Positions 8,096 through 19,130 are shown, counted from the first letter of the stretch. The stretch: 58,341 nt of DNA from Lactococcus lactis (GCF_029023865.1 NZ_CP118970.1:1-58341), one strand, 5' to 3'. Notes: generated by a model from the letters alone, not told the origin. Made by a program: numbers and translations.

Positions 8096-9802
8096 ATGCA
8101 TAAACTCATTGAACTTATTGAGAAAGGGAAACCATTCTTTGAGAAAATCTCTCGAAACATCTATCTTCGTGCTATTCGTGATGGATTTATTGCTGGTATG
8201 CCAGTCATCCTTTTCTCATCTATCTTTATCCTTATTGCCTATGTCCCAAATGCTTGGGGATTCCACTGGTCAAAAGACATTGAGACCTTCTTGATGACTC
8301 CTTATAGCTATTCGATGGGTATCCTAGCATTCTTTGTTGGTGGTACTACCGCTAAAGCTTTGACGGACTCAAAGAACCGGGACCTACCTGCGACCAATCA
8401 GATTAACTTCTTATCTACGATGCTAGCGTCTATGGTAGGGTTCCTTTTGATGGCAGCTGAGCCTGCAAAAGAAGGAGGCTTCTTGACAGCCTTCATGGGA
8501 ACAAAAGGCCTTTTGACAGCATTTATCGCAGCCTTTGTGACAGTTAATGTTTATAAAGTCTGTGTAAAAAATAATGTTACCATTCGTATGCCTGAAGATG
8601 TTCCACCAAATATCTCTCAAGTATTTAAGGACTTGATTCCGTTCACCGTCTCAGTTGTTCTCCTATATGGACTTGAACTCCTTGTTAAGGGAACTCTTGG
8701 TGTAACTGTTGCAGAATCAATCGGTACCCTTATTGCTCCTCTTTTCTCAGCTGCAGATGGTTACCTTGGAATTACACTTATCTTTGGTGCTTATGCCTTC
8801 TTCTGGTTTGTTGGTATTCACGGTCCTTCAATTGTCGAACCAGCAATCGCTGCTATCACTTATGCCAATATCGATGTCAACTTGCATCTTATCCAAGCTG
8901 GACAACATGCAGATAAAGTTATCACTTCTGGTACTCAAATGTTTATTGCTACCATGGGTGGAACAGGAGCTACATTGATTGTTCCATTCTTGTTCATGTG
9001 GATTTGTAAATCAGATCGTAACCGTGCCATCGGACGTGCCTCAGTTGTTCCAACATTCTTTGGGGTTAATGAGCCAATCTTATTTGGTGCACCAATCGTA
9101 TTGAATCCGATTTTCTTTGTACCGTTCATTTTCACTCCGATTGTCAACGTTTGGATCTTTAAATTCTTTGTTGACACATTGAACATGAACTCATTCTCTG
9201 CCAACCTTCCATGGGTTACTCCTGGTCCGTTGGGAATTGTACTCGGTACTAACTTCCAAGTTCTATCATTTATCTTAGCCGGACTCTTGGTAGTTGTTGA
9301 TACTATCATTTATTACCCATTTGTTAAGGTATATGATGAACAAATTCTTGAAGAAGAACGTTCTGGTAAAACAAACGATGCTCTTAAAGAAAAAGTAGCT
9401 GCAAACTTCAATACTGCTAAAGCAGATGCCGTTCTTGGAAAAGCAGGCGTTGCTAAAGAAGATGTAGCAGCAAACAATAATATCACAAAAGAAACTAATG
9501 TCCTTGTTCTTTGTGCAGGTGGAGGTACAAGTGGCTTGCTTGCCAATGCCTTGAACAAAGCAGCAGCAGAATACAATGTTCCAGTCAAGGCGGCAGCGGG
9601 TGGTTACGGTGCTCACCGTGAAATGTTGCCAGAGTTTGACTTGGTAATCTTGGCTCCACAGGTCGCTTCAAACTTCGATGATATGAAGGCTGAAACAGAT
9701 AAATTGGGCATTAAACTTGTAAAAACTGAAGGAGCTCAATATATCAAATTGACACGTGACGGAAAAGGTGCTCTTGCATTTGTTCAACAACAGTTTGATT
9801 AA
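8096..9802 (+). CDS. lacE: Lactose PTS enzyme IICB (LacE)
   Basis: This 568-residue permease takes up lactose and phosphorylates it at C6 of the galactosyl unit. The IIC membrane domain (about residues 25-415, several helices, with the PTS_EIIC motif IHGPSIVEP) is followed by a linker and a cytoplasmic IIB domain (about 465-568). The phosphocysteine is Cys473 in [13 protein letters not shown]. An internal terminator-like hairpin follows before lacG and probably reduces expression of the distal genes. Confidence 0.96.
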   Translation: MHKLIELIEKGKPFFEKISRNIYLRAIRDGFIAGMPVILFSSIFILIAYVPNAWGFHWSKDIETFLMTPYSYSMGILAFFVGGTTAKALTDSKNRDLPATNQINFLSTMLASMVGFLLMAAEPAKEGGFLTAFMGTKGLLTAFIAAFVTVNVYKVCVKNNVTIRMPEDVPPNISQVFKDLIPFTVSVVLLYGLELLVKGTLGVTVAESIGTLIAPLFSAADGYLGITLIFGAYAFFWFVGIHGPSIVEPAIAAITYANIDVNLHLIQAGQHADKVITSGTQMFIATMGGTGATLIVPFLFMWICKSDRNRAIGRASVVPTFFGVNEPILFGAPIVLNPIFFVPFIFTPIVNVWIFKFFVDTLNMNSFSANLPWVTPGPLGIVLGTNFQVLSFILAGLLVVVDTIIYYPFVKVYDEQILEEERSGKTNDALKEKVAANFNTAKADAVLGKAGVAKEDVAANNNITKETNVLVLCAGGGTSGLLANALNKAAAEYNVPVKAAAGGYGAHREMLPEFDLVILAPQVASNFDDMKAETDKLGIKLVKTEGAQYIKLTRDGKGALAFVQQQFD

Positions 9803-9813
9803 TAAATTTGTAA

Positions 9814-11313
<1,500 letters not shown>

Positions 11314-11372
11314 TATCAGCTGAGAATGTAATAATTTGTTATCTGATTTTTAGATCAGGCTTTGAAAAGGTA

Positions 11373-11584
11373 TATATTATTAATTTCGAAGATTGTCCTA
11401 TAATTCCTGAGCTTGAAGCTACCTCACTACAAAATGTAGTAACTGGTATGTTTCACCTGGAAAAGAATGGATTTGCCATTCTGATTTAGCATTATCCGAA
11501 TTTGAATGGGAAGTTTTACAATTACTCGATGTAGCAATATGTGAGACTGTTCACTTCGAGGTAGATTATTTGCCTTTCCAATAA
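11373..11584 (+). pseudogene. Unrecognised gene relic between lacG and lacX
   Basis: Two out-of-frame stretches read like a decayed protein. The first is YIINFEDCPIIPELEATS (from about 11373). The second, in another frame, begins NWYVSPGKEWICHSD at 11441 and runs 47 codons to a stop at 11582-11584 (VDYLPFQ). A single indel near 11430-11441 would join them. I do not recognise the family. There is no start codon or RBS, so this is probably a relic. Confidence 0.4.
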
Positions 11585-11604
11585 CAAAAAGAAAGGAATT
11601 GACT

Positions 11605-12504
11605 GTGACTATCGAATTAAAAAACGAGTATCTTACGGTTCAGTTTAAAACACTTGGTGGCCAACTGACTTCGATTAAAGACAAAGATGGGTTAGAATAT
11701 CTCTGGCAAGCTGATCCAGAGTATTGGAATGGACAGGCACCAATTCTATTTCCTATCTGTGGTAGTTTACGTAATGATTGGGCTATTTATAGACCTCAAG
11801 AAAGACCTTTTTTTACAGGTCTAATTCGTAGACATGGTTTTGTTCGAAAAGAAGAATTTACTCTTGAAGAAGTTAATGAAAATAGCGTGACTTTCAGTAT
11901 TAAACCAAATGCTGAGATGCTTGATAATTACCTTTATCAGTTTGAACTAAGAGTTGTTTATACCTTAAATGGGAAATCCATTAGAACCGAGTTTCAGGTA
12001 ACGAACTTGGAAACTGAAAAAACGATGCCTTACTTCATTGGAGCCCATCCAGCATTCAATTGTCCTTTAGTAGAAGGCGAAAAGTATGAGGACTATTCTC
12101 TTGAATTTAGTGAGGTTGAGTCTTGTTCGATACCAAAGAGTTTCCCTGAGACAGGGTTATTAGATTTACAAGATCGGACGCCATTTTTGGAAAACCAAAA
12201 GTCTCTTGATTTGGATTACTCACTTTTTTCTCATGACGCCATTACACTTGACCGACTGAAATCTCGCAGCGTGACACTTCGCTCGAGAAAGTCTGGTAAA
12301 GGTCTTCGAGTTGATTTTGATGATTTTCCAAACTTGATTCTGTGGTCTACAACCAATAAAAGTCCATTCATTGCCTTAGAACCTTGGAGTGGGCTTTCCA
12401 CTTCACTTGAAGAAGGTAATATTTTAGAAGATAAACGACAGGTAACGAAAGTTTTACCTCTAGATACTTCTAAAAAGTCCTATGACATTACGATCCTTAA
12501 TTAA
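11605..12504 (+). CDS. lacX: LacX, aldose-1-epimerase family protein
   Basis: This 299-residue protein of the galactose mutarotase-like family is the distal gene of the lactococcal lac operon. Its exact role is not settled. Family features are the sugar-ring pocket motif PILFPICGSLRND and the conserved histidines in RRHGFVR and GAHPAFN. A GTG start at 11605 gives the usual length and N-terminus and has AAAGGA (11592-11597) upstream; a TTG at 11599 is the alternative. It lies 291 bases after lacG, separated by the relic above. Confidence 0.9.
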   Translation: MTIELKNEYLTVQFKTLGGQLTSIKDKDGLEYLWQADPEYWNGQAPILFPICGSLRNDWAIYRPQERPFFTGLIRRHGFVRKEEFTLEEVNENSVTFSIKPNAEMLDNYLYQFELRVVYTLNGKSIRTEFQVTNLETEKTMPYFIGAHPAFNCPLVEGEKYEDYSLEFSEVESCSIPKSFPETGLLDLQDRTPFLENQKSLDLDYSLFSHDAITLDRLKSRSVTLRSRKSGKGLRVDFDDFPNLILWSTTNKSPFIALEPWSGLSTSLEEGNILEDKRQVTKVLPLDTSKKSYDITILN

Positions 12505-12511
12505 AATCTGT

Positions 12512-12605
12512 TATAATTTTAGCCTTAAATAAAATTTGAATACGTTTGCCTTGTGGTTATAGATTGGTCTTCTTCGTGCCAATCTTACATCGCAAGGTTT
12601 TTAAG
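12512..12605 (+). ncRNA. Candidate small transcript or attenuator hairpin after lacX
   Basis: A -10 TATAAT at 12512-12517 is followed by a long imperfect hairpin (about 12549-12597, CCTTG...ATAGATTGG pairing with CCAATCT...CGCAAGG) and a T-rich tail. This may be the lac operon terminator or a short independent RNA. The -35 box is weak. The rest of 12606-12754 shows no convincing gene. Confidence 0.35.
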
Positions 12606-12754
12606 TTTTTTATGGGTCTATGTCAACTGTAGTGTGTGACGAAAAGCTAATGATGTAAAAAAGATGATCAATAGCGTACAAGATGAAACCAAAAAGGACA
12701 TCAGACAGCTACAAAAACAAATCAGAAAATAGTTTGGGTACGGAGGAAATCATA

Positions 12755-13129
12755 ATGTTAAGAGAATTTAAAAATTTTATTCTACGAGGAAATGTATTAG
12801 ACTTAGCAGTTGGGGTAATTATTGGGTCCGCATTTACTGGATTAGTAACTTCTTTGGTTAATAATCTCATTAACGCCTTAATAGGAATGTTTGTTCAAAG
12901 TACAGCCTTGGCTAACTTCTACTTTTATATTGATAAAATAAAATTCACTTATGGAGCCTTTTTAAATGATACCATTAACTTTGTTATTACTGCATTTGTT
13001 GTTTTCATAATAATAAAGTTTGTTAACAGATTAATTCCACATAAAGAGAAAGAAAAGCAAGAAAATCAAAATAAAGAATTGGACACTCTGATTGAGATAC
13101 GTGACTTATTAAAAATAAAATCTAAGTAA
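12755..13129 (+). CDS. mscL: Large-conductance mechanosensitive channel MscL
   Basis: MscL opens under membrane tension to release solutes in hypo-osmotic shock. The 124-residue protein has the MscL N-terminus [20 protein letters not shown] with the first membrane helix directly after it, a second helix at about residues 68-92, and a charged C-terminal helix ([14 protein letters not shown]). I took the ATG at 12755 because CGGAGGA (12740-12746) precedes it; an upstream in-frame ATG at 12683 would add residues unlike MscL. A second copy is expected on the chromosome. Confidence 0.92.
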   Translation: MLREFKNFILRGNVLDLAVGVIIGSAFTGLVTSLVNNLINALIGMFVQSTALANFYFYIDKIKFTYGAFLNDTINFVITAFVVFIIIKFVNRLIPHKEKEKQENQNKELDTLIEIRDLLKIKSK

Positions 13130-13231
13130 AAAAGCTTAGAAAATTATCATAAATTGATTTTGGTAGTTAACTATGGTATTATTTTACTGTACTAATCAAA
13201 AACTGCTCTTCTTAATCTAAGCGCAGACGCT

Positions 13232-13267
13232 AAAAACTGATCATTATGTGCTGTGATCAGTTTTTTT
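13232..13267 (+). terminator. Terminator after mscL
   Basis: AAAAACTGATCA pairs with TGATCAGTTTTT around a short loop and ends in a T-run. Between it and the dif-like site at 13537 (13268-13536) I see only AT-rich sequence without a credible gene. Confidence 0.75.
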
Positions 13268-13536
13268 GTTTTAATTTTCTCCTTTTTATAAATATTGATA
13301 AAGATTCATTTATATTTTATTGGACTACAATCAAATATCTAAACACAAAATGAACAATATCTTTCGAAAATAATTTTTGAGTTCAGTTTTAAATAAATAT
13401 TTCCATCAAAAATCTCAGTCATTAATTTTAAAATCTCCATAGTAAAATTTACTTCTGACTGAAAGAGATTTCTCATTATAAAAAAGAAAAAATTTTTAAA
13501 AGGGAATTTAATGATTTTCACTCTAGAAATAATAAG

Positions 13537-13565
13537 TTTCGAAAAAATTATTGTTTTTCCGAAAC
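13537..13565 (+). repeat. dif-like Xer site A
   Basis: A 29-base site has left arm TTTCGAAAAAA, a variable centre, and right arm TTTTTCCGAAAC. It matches site B (32149-32177) at 25 of 29 positions and has the same length as site C (35550-35578). The arms resemble the streptococcal/lactococcal XerS dif site as I remember it. It lies in a non-coding region between mscL and the small-RNA-like locus. Confidence 0.55.
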
Positions 13566-13694
13566 TTATAATCAACATAAAACGCATGGTTAAGCGGTTT
13601 TAGTTTTTCAAAGGTTTACAAAAGCAAAAAAAGCACCTATTATGGCAACTTTATGAGAGTATGAGAGTGTTTTTAATTAGCCTTAACATAGTGC

Positions 13695-13745
13695 AAAAAG
13701 GATATTCTGATTTTTAACACGATTCGTCAGAGTATCCTTTTTTTA
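13695..13745 (+). terminator. Rho-independent terminator
   Basis: AAAAAGGATATTCTGA pairs with TCAGAGTATCCTTTTT, followed by further T. No gene clearly reads into it, so it may insulate the flanking units. Confidence 0.6.
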
Positions 13746-13793
13746 TTGATTATTTTTGTGCGTCCATTTTAAGTAATGTGTTATAATCGTTTT

Positions 13794-13868
13794 ATATTTT
13801 AGATATCCCTAAAATATATTCCTTTCTATCGAGCTGCCTTCCTTTTGGAACTCCGAAGGCAGTTTTTT
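13794..13868 (+). ncRNA. Candidate small RNA
   Basis: An extended -10 promoter (TGTTATAAT, 13779-13787) is followed about 48 bases later by a clean terminator (CTGCCTTC/GAAGGCAG, 13834-13862, then six T). The transcript would be about 75 nucleotides with no open frame. Further hairpins follow at 13927-13947 (GAGCTTG/CAAGCTC) and 13956-13968. Function unknown. Confidence 0.4.
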
Positions 13869-14015
13869 AAAATAGAGGAAGTGACAAAAAAAAGAAGTTG
13901 TGATAAAATAAAGGTAAAGAAAAAAGAGCTTGCACTAACAAGCTCTAATGTAGCCGTTTTAAGAACGGTAGCACTACATACATCAAAATGGCCTACTGCG
14001 TGCTAAGCTGAACGG

Positions 14016-14225
14016 TCATTTTTTATTACTTGTATTTATCACAAGAATCATCAAGGTCGCAAAAGCAATCATGAGACTCAATGCCTGAAATACAGTCAAA
14101 AAATTTTCGCCTTTCATGTTTTGTGAGGGTTTGCCCACGAAATAATCATAAGCACCACCTCCAATCAGGCTACCGTTCATAAACTCTACAAACATTATTA
14201 TAACAAAAAAAGCCCCGTAAGTCAT
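14016..14225 (-). CDS. Small hydrophobic protein, uncertain
   Basis: A 69-codon frame encodes two hydrophobic segments (MTYGAFFVIIMFVEFMNG and VFQALSLMIAFATLMILVI) of unknown family. Its first ATG sits in the loop of a minus-strand terminator hairpin at 14207-14242, so an internal start (MFVEFMNG, ATG near 14195) is more likely, if the gene is real. No strong RBS is seen. Confidence 0.3.
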   Translation of the reverse strand: MTYGAFFVIIMFVEFMNGSLIGGGAYDYFVGKPSQNMKGENFLTVFQALSLMIAFATLMILVINTSNKK

Positions 14226-14242
14226 AGACTTACAGGGCTTTT
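14207..14242 (-). terminator. Minus-strand terminator
   Basis: On the minus strand AAAAGCCCTGTAAGTC pairs with GACTTACGGGGCTTTT and is followed by T residues. It terminates the truncated gene at 14253-14695. Confidence 0.7.
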
Positions 14243-14252
14243 GAAATATTCA

Positions 14253-14695
14253 TTAAAACCTTGGGCCGGCAAAGGTTAAAGTCATTTCAGGGTGGGATTT
14301 ATAATGTCCCACAACATCAACTCTCCATTCTCCTCTCAGGATTTGACACATAATAGGGAAGGCCTTTTTAAAGCGAACGAGTTCATCATTATAAGTTGCT
14401 GAAGCAAATGGTCGTGCCTGGTCTAAGGTCATCAAGAAACGAGGGTCTGGAGTATCGCAAATCAGGTCATGACAATAAAACTGATTGAAGCCGTCAATGA
14501 CGAAGTATCCACTATTTATTTTTTCAAAGGAGTCCTTACAAAAGGCTGACTTTTTATAATAGTGCCAGCCTTCTTGTTTGAAATATTTTTCAGCGGCACT
14601 TTTATTTGTTGCCCACAGGGGAAGTTCAAATTCAAAGCCATCAGGGTCGGTATATGTTTTTCCGTCTGAAAATTGACTTAACGTCAGCAGTTTTT
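14253..14695 (-). pseudogene. Truncated gene of unknown function
   Basis: An open frame of about 147 codons without a start runs to a stop at 14253 (segments FSDGKTYTDPDGFEFELPLW, HDLICDTPDPRFLMTLDQAR, GEWRVDVVGHYKSHPEMTL). The 5' part is missing at a junction near 14695, where a P-loop-encoding relic begins. It looks like a small soluble protein from a plasmid or phage; I do not recognise the family. Confidence 0.5.
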
Positions 14696-14745
14696 AGTAT
14701 GATTACTGCTTTTATTATTTACTCCAAAACTGTTGTTTTACCTTT
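14696..14745. repeat. P-loop gene relic, repeat copy 1
   Basis: About 50 bases match 40086-40141 almost exactly. Read on the minus strand the copy at 40086-40141 encodes a Walker A-like GNEGKTTVLEEIIKAVI; here a stop interrupts it (GKTTVLE then TAA). Both copies lie just outside the transposase-start end of an IS982 element, which suggests both insertions derive from one earlier insertion site. Confidence 0.5.
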
Positions 14746-14821
14746 GTGTCGGTAGATTGTCGTTCTTTTGTCGTCTATCTGTCGTGTACATGTTTAAAAA
14801 AATAGTTTATTATATATTCAT

Positions 14822-15820
14822 ACCCGAATTGCTAGTTAATTTCATTGGAAAATAAATAAGTCGTGCTATCCTAATCTTAAACCACTAAGCATTAGAAAGC
14901 GCACGACTTATATGACTTATAATAGCACACTTCCAAAAGTTTTTGTTTATTTACTGACAACCATTGAGACGCTTTATCAAACGAGTGTTCCCCTTGAGGT
15001 TCAAAACCGAAAGAACGTCCATCTCGCAACATCAGATTGCTTAGTTATCGCTTGTTACCTCTGGGGCGTACTGCATTTTAGTGAAACGCTTAAAGCTAGG
15101 CACCAATTGGCTCAAAGTTTATTTCCTAATTTCCTAGAATATTCTCGCTTTGTCCGCCGTTGTAATGCCCTCTTACCGAGTATCCAAGTCATTCGCCAAG
15201 CACTCGTCTTTAAAGAGGTTGAAGGAATGAGTGTATCCATTATTGACAGCTTCCCCATTCCTTTGTGTCAGCCTATTCGTAATTTCAGAAGCAAAGTTCT
15301 TGGAGATTATGCAAATGTTGGTTACAATGCTACAAAGGGACAGTACTTCTATGGATGTAAATGTCATGCTTTAGTCAGTGAATCAGGCTATGTCATAGAC
15401 TACACAATTACTCCTACTTCAATGGCTGATAGTTCAATGACCGAGGAAGTGTTGAGTCAATTTGGGACACCAACAGTCCTTGGAGATATGGGATATCTAG
15501 GTTAGTCACTGCATGATAGGCTGGAATTAAAAGGAATTGATCTAATTACACCTGTCAGGAAGAACATGAAGCAAAAGAAAATCCTTTTCCCTAATTTTTC
15601 AAAACGTAGAAAAGTGATTGAGCGAGTTTTCTCTTTTTTGACAAATCTAGGAGCTGAGCGTTGTAAAAGTCGTTCGCCTCAAGGTTTTCAATTGAAATTA
15701 GAGATGATACTTTTAGCGTATTCTTTACTGTTAAAATCAGCTAAATCACTGGAACCAGAGACTTTAAGATATTCTATCGGGTATCAAGTCACGGCTAAAT
15801 AATCAACTAGCAATTCGGGT
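14822..15820 (+). mobile_element. IS982 copy 1 (999 bp)
   Basis: The element is bounded by ACCCGAATTGCTAGTT (left) and AACTAGCAATTCGGGT (right). The transposase start MTYNSTLPKVFVYLLTTIE identifies IS982. The bases on each side show no target duplication, consistent with later recombination. It differs from copy 2 (39086-40075) by a 9-base stretch that copy 2 lacks. Confidence 0.9.
14912..15802 (+). pseudogene. IS982 transposase with internal stop
   Basis: The frame is 296 codons but is broken by TAG at 15503-15505, where copy 2 has CAG (LGQSLHERLE). The rest of the frame is intact (FPNFSKRRKVIERVFSFL, to QVTAK). The DDE-type IS982 core is split, so this copy is probably inactive. Confidence 0.9.
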
Positions 15821-15884
15821 TTAAGTATATGAAAATTATAGAAAGGCTGTATTAATGTGTAACCATTAATGCAAAAGTAAAAAA

Positions 15885-16715
15885 ATGGCACCAACTATTG
15901 ATGGAAAACCAATTTTAACCCAAAAAAACATTGTAGATATACTTACAGAGTTAGATATTAAACGTGGCGATACTGTACTTGTACATTCCTCATTGAAATC
16001 CTTAGGGTATGTTATTGGGGGTGCAGAAGCAGTAATAAATGCCATTATAGACAGGGTGGGAGAAAAAGGGACAATTATAATGCCTACTCAGACCATTGAG
16101 ATGAGTGATCCAAGCACATGGTTGTATCCTCCAGTAGCTCCTGAATTTTGGGACATTATTCGAAAAGCTCTCTTACCATACAACAAAGATACTACTCCTG
16201 TATCAAAAGGAATTGGAGTGATACCGGAAACTTTTAGAAAATTTAATGGTGTTATTAGAACTTCACATCCGCTATACTCTTTTGCAATTTGGGGTGAATT
16301 AGCGAGATACTTAAATACTCAAGAACTTGATTATGGATTAGGAAAGCACTCCCCATTAGGAAAATTGTATTTAAAAAATAATAATGCAAAAATAGTATTA
16401 ATTGGGACAGATTTTGAGTCAAATACGTCAATACACTTAGCAGAACACTATTTAAATAGAAAAACAATAATCCAAAGTTCATATGTACTAAAAAATTTAA
16501 AGAAGAGCCGAGTTATTTTTAAGGATATTCCTTTAGATATTTATGATGATTTTTTAGAATTTCAAAGGTATTTTGAAAGTAAAAATGAGATTAATAGAAG
16601 GAAAATTTATAAAGGCTATTTATCTGTTTATAATTTTAGAGATGTAGTAGAACAGGCAATAGAGTATTATAAATTAAAAGATTTTATCGAAGGGAACAAC
16701 AGAAGTAGTCAATAG
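15885..16715 (+). CDS. AAC(3)-family aminoglycoside N-acetyltransferase-like protein
   Basis: This 276-residue protein has the Antibiotic_NAT fold: GDTVLVHSSLKSLGYVIGG near residues 29-47, the motif RTSHPLYSFAIWG near residues 125-137 containing the catalytic-region histidine, and NTSIHLAEHYL near residues 184-194. Family members transfer acetyl from acetyl-CoA to the 3-amino group of aminoglycosides, but many homologues have unknown substrates. The ribosome-binding site is weak (AAAAGTAA), so expression is uncertain. IS982 lies immediately upstream and a collapsed IS6-family element downstream, suggesting transfer. Confidence 0.8.
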   Translation: MAPTIDGKPILTQKNIVDILTELDIKRGDTVLVHSSLKSLGYVIGGAEAVINAIIDRVGEKGTIIMPTQTIEMSDPSTWLYPPVAPEFWDIIRKALLPYNKDTTPVSKGIGVIPETFRKFNGVIRTSHPLYSFAIWGELARYLNTQELDYGLGKHSPLGKLYLKNNNAKIVLIGTDFESNTSIHLAEHYLNRKTIIQSSYVLKNLKKSRVIFKDIPLDIYDDFLEFQRYFESKNEINRRKIYKGYLSVYNFRDVVEQAIEYYKLKDFIEGNNRSSQ

Positions 16716-16760
16716 CCGTCTACCAACAAATTCACCTAATAGTCCAGTATAACCCAATCA

Positions 16761-16943
16761 GTTCTGTTGCAAAGTTTGAAATTTTAAAACAACGTTTCTG
16801 ACCAGTGTTCCTCTGAAGCTGTTACTCCCATTAATACCTTGATTTCAGTAGATACTGAAATCAAGGTATTAATGGGAGTAACAGCCTAAGATATTTGGAG
16901 TTCAGAGAGGGCGCCTTTGATTTTCAAACTTCGCAACAGAACC
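16761..16943. mobile_element. Collapsed IS6-family (ISS1-like) palindrome, 183 bp
   Basis: Both outer ends match the ISS1 terminal repeat (GTTCTGTTGCAAAGTTT and the reverse complement with GCGAAG). The centre is a perfect palindrome with arms of 33 bases around a GA centre (16819-16886), made of the transposase 3' end facing itself. Compare 27263-27360, which carries the same end once. No transposase remains. It ends one base before the complement of the relaxase stop codon. Confidence 0.8.
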
Positions 16944-16944
16944 C

Positions 16945-18966
16945 TTACATTCTTGGACTGTATCCTCTATCGTTTTTATGCTTTTTCTTCTTCGGTTTAT
17001 GAGCGAGACGTTCAGGTTCGCTTTCCCCTCGTAAAATCGTAAAGAGTAGATTTGTTCCTAGTCCTTTGAGCAGATTGAAATTATTTGTATTGTTGCGGTA
17101 GTAGTTTTTTTCTTCCACATTTTTTTCTTTGTTAAGTTCATCTTTGACATTCGTATAGTTTTTATCAAACACAGCTTTTAATGTTTGCTTGCCTGCTTGA
17201 CTAAAATCTTTCGTTTGAACACATTCATTGAAAAACATAACTTTCATGCTTGGATTTTCAAAGAACTGTTTTTCTATTTCTGATAAGTGAGTGTGTCCTT
17301 CTTCTAATAAACCTGTAAGCAAGCGTTCTTTCGTTGCGGTATCGTACTTCATAGGTTGTCTATCATTCAAAACATCAATCACTACTTTTTCTTCGAGTTG
17401 GTCGCCAAAATAGAGAATAGCATTGCACAATTGCTCTTTTTGTAGTCCATTCAATTGCTTTCTGTCAATCATTGGCAAGTGTTCTTTTATCGTTGTTTCA
17501 TGGTAATAATGAACGGCTTTTATTGCCATTTCATAGCGAGCAAGGGGTTGGATAATGCCTTGGAAAGCTTTTTTAACTTCGTCGGATTGACGAGCAACAC
17601 TTTCTTTATTCTCTAACTGAATATCGTGTTTAGCACAGAATGTTTTAAGAATAGCTTCTTGTTTATTCAGTTTTTCTTTCATCACACGAACACTGATATA
17701 CGGGTCTTTTAAAAGCAAGGATAGATTGTGTGACAATTCCTGTTGTTGGCTTTTAAATAAAATTTGTTCCGTTTCTTTTAAGTCAAAAAGTTGTTCATTA
17801 TGAATGGTTTTATCAACTAATTCTCTTGCCATATAAGGACTAAGTGCGTTTGTATTGACTTTTGGATAGTGAGCAGAAATAAACCGTTGGGCTTCTTTAT
17901 TTAAAAGAATTTCTGCTTGTTCAACCGCTTCTTTTTGGTCTTTAATTTTACTTAAAATCGGTTCTTGTTCTTGCCCATTCGTCATCGCTTGTTTAGCTAG
18001 TGCAGAGTTTTTCCAGTTATTTAACATACGCTTTTTATCTTCCAATTTCTCAAAGGAAATAAAGACGTTAAGTTCTTTAGAAAGGTCAGATAAAATACGT
18101 TTTTCTTTGGGCGTAAAATGACGAGTAAACGGATTTGTTTGGTTCTTTTCTTCGTTTTCTTTTTCTAGTTGTTCTTGTTTGTATAAGAGTTGATTATACT
18201 TTTTAATTTCTCTATTGATGTCCCCGTTTTCACTAGGCAATCCTTTTAATTCAAGTTGATGGGCATAGCTTCCAAGGTGTTTTGTTGGGAGTTCTTTCTT
18301 TCCTTGTTCTTTAAAACTTTTATCCGTTACGGTTATGTTTAATCCTTTTTTTTCTAAAGAGTCATTAATCGCAATTGCCCAATTTTCACGCCATTGTTTT
18401 AAGCGTTCTTTACTATCCCAATCCGTTGTTTTTTCTGTGGAGCATTGATAAGTTTTCTTTTCTTTATCGTAAATTTTGTTGCCTTGTTCATCATAGTGAT
18501 AAACTTTTTTTTGACGAGTTCCCCAATCCCCGTTTTCTTTAAATGGACGGTTTGTTGTCATAATATGAGCATGAGGATTACCGTCTTTATCTCTATGAAT
18601 AGCAATATCAGCCACCATGCCATGATTGACAAAATTTTCTTGACAATAGTTTAAAAGGAGTTCTTCTTGTTCTTCTTCGTTCAATTCAGAAGGCAACGCT
18701 AAAATAAAATCTCTTGCTAGTTGAGCATTTTTTGATTTTTCGATTTTTTCTACTTCGTTCCATAATTTTTGACGGTCTAACGTCCAGTCCGGTGCATTGC
18801 TTGGTTTTAAAATAAAAGTTTTAGGAGCAACACTTCGACCATAGAAATTAAATTTGTTATAGCGTTCACTGTATAATTTTTCCCCACTACGATAAGAGGC
18901 GCTAGCAATTGCAGACTGTCCTTTCCCTCTTGAAATAACTTTAGCTTCAAAATGATAAATAGCCAT
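16945..18966 (-). CDS. mobA: MobA/MobL-type relaxase (MOBQ family)
   Basis: This 673-residue protein nicks oriT and leads plasmid strand transfer. The N-terminal MobA_MobL domain (about residues 1-215) shows MAIYHFEAKVISRGKGQSA, the SYRSGEKLY motif with a catalytic tyrosine candidate, and the metal-binding pattern HRDKDGNPHAHIM. The remainder is helical and charged. I chose the ATG at 18966 because a GGAG box (18982-18979) precedes it and the family N-terminus starts there; an upstream ATG at 19047 would add 27 basic residues. oriT lies just upstream, with divergent accessory genes beyond. No coupling protein or secretion genes are present, so it is mobilisable rather than conjugative. Confidence 0.9.
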   Translation of the reverse strand: MAIYHFEAKVISRGKGQSAIASASYRSGEKLYSERYNKFNFYGRSVAPKTFILKPSNAPDWTLDRQKLWNEVEKIEKSKNAQLARDFILALPSELNEEEQEELLLNYCQENFVNHGMVADIAIHRDKDGNPHAHIMTTNRPFKENGDWGTRQKKVYHYDEQGNKIYDKEKKTYQCSTEKTTDWDSKERLKQWRENWAIAINDSLEKKGLNITVTDKSFKEQGKKELPTKHLGSYAHQLELKGLPSENGDINREIKKYNQLLYKQEQLEKENEEKNQTNPFTRHFTPKEKRILSDLSKELNVFISFEKLEDKKRMLNNWKNSALAKQAMTNGQEQEPILSKIKDQKEAVEQAEILLNKEAQRFISAHYPKVNTNALSPYMARELVDKTIHNEQLFDLKETEQILFKSQQQELSHNLSLLLKDPYISVRVMKEKLNKQEAILKTFCAKHDIQLENKESVARQSDEVKKAFQGIIQPLARYEMAIKAVHYYHETTIKEHLPMIDRKQLNGLQKEQLCNAILYFGDQLEEKVVIDVLNDRQPMKYDTATKERLLTGLLEEGHTHLSEIEKQFFENPSMKVMFFNECVQTKDFSQAGKQTLKAVFDKNYTNVKDELNKEKNVEEKNYYRNNTNNFNLLKGLGTNLLFTILRGESEPERLAHKPKKKKHKNDRGYSPRM

Positions 18967-19059
18967 AAGAAGTGTTCTCCTTTCTTTTTTATTTTTTACA
19001 CGAGCAAAGCGAGTTTTTTCAACACGTTCAATCTGAAAGATTGGCAATTTATAACATGA

Positions 19060-19130
19060 TTTTTCATGGTATATAAGTGCGCCCTTATATCTTATAGGGA
19101 TATTTTACCACTTTTTATTAGTATTTTGTA
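19060..19130. other. Putative origin of transfer (oriT)
   Basis: Between the divergent relaxase and accessory genes lies ATATAAGTGCGCCCTTATAT (19071-19090), a small palindrome containing TAAGTGCGCCCT, the nick-region motif of MOBQ plasmids such as RSF1010 and pIP501. A second inverted element (TATAAG/CTTATA) is adjacent. Confidence 0.8.

Noticed and set aside
12661-12733. Short frame [20 protein letters not shown] before mscL
   Set aside because: Only 23 codons, no clear RBS; possibly the tail of a lost gene but too short to call.
13339-13587. 82-codon minus-strand frame
   Set aside because: Very AT-rich, no RBS, lies across dif-like site A, and the peptide (many Phe, Ile, Lys) has no domain pattern.
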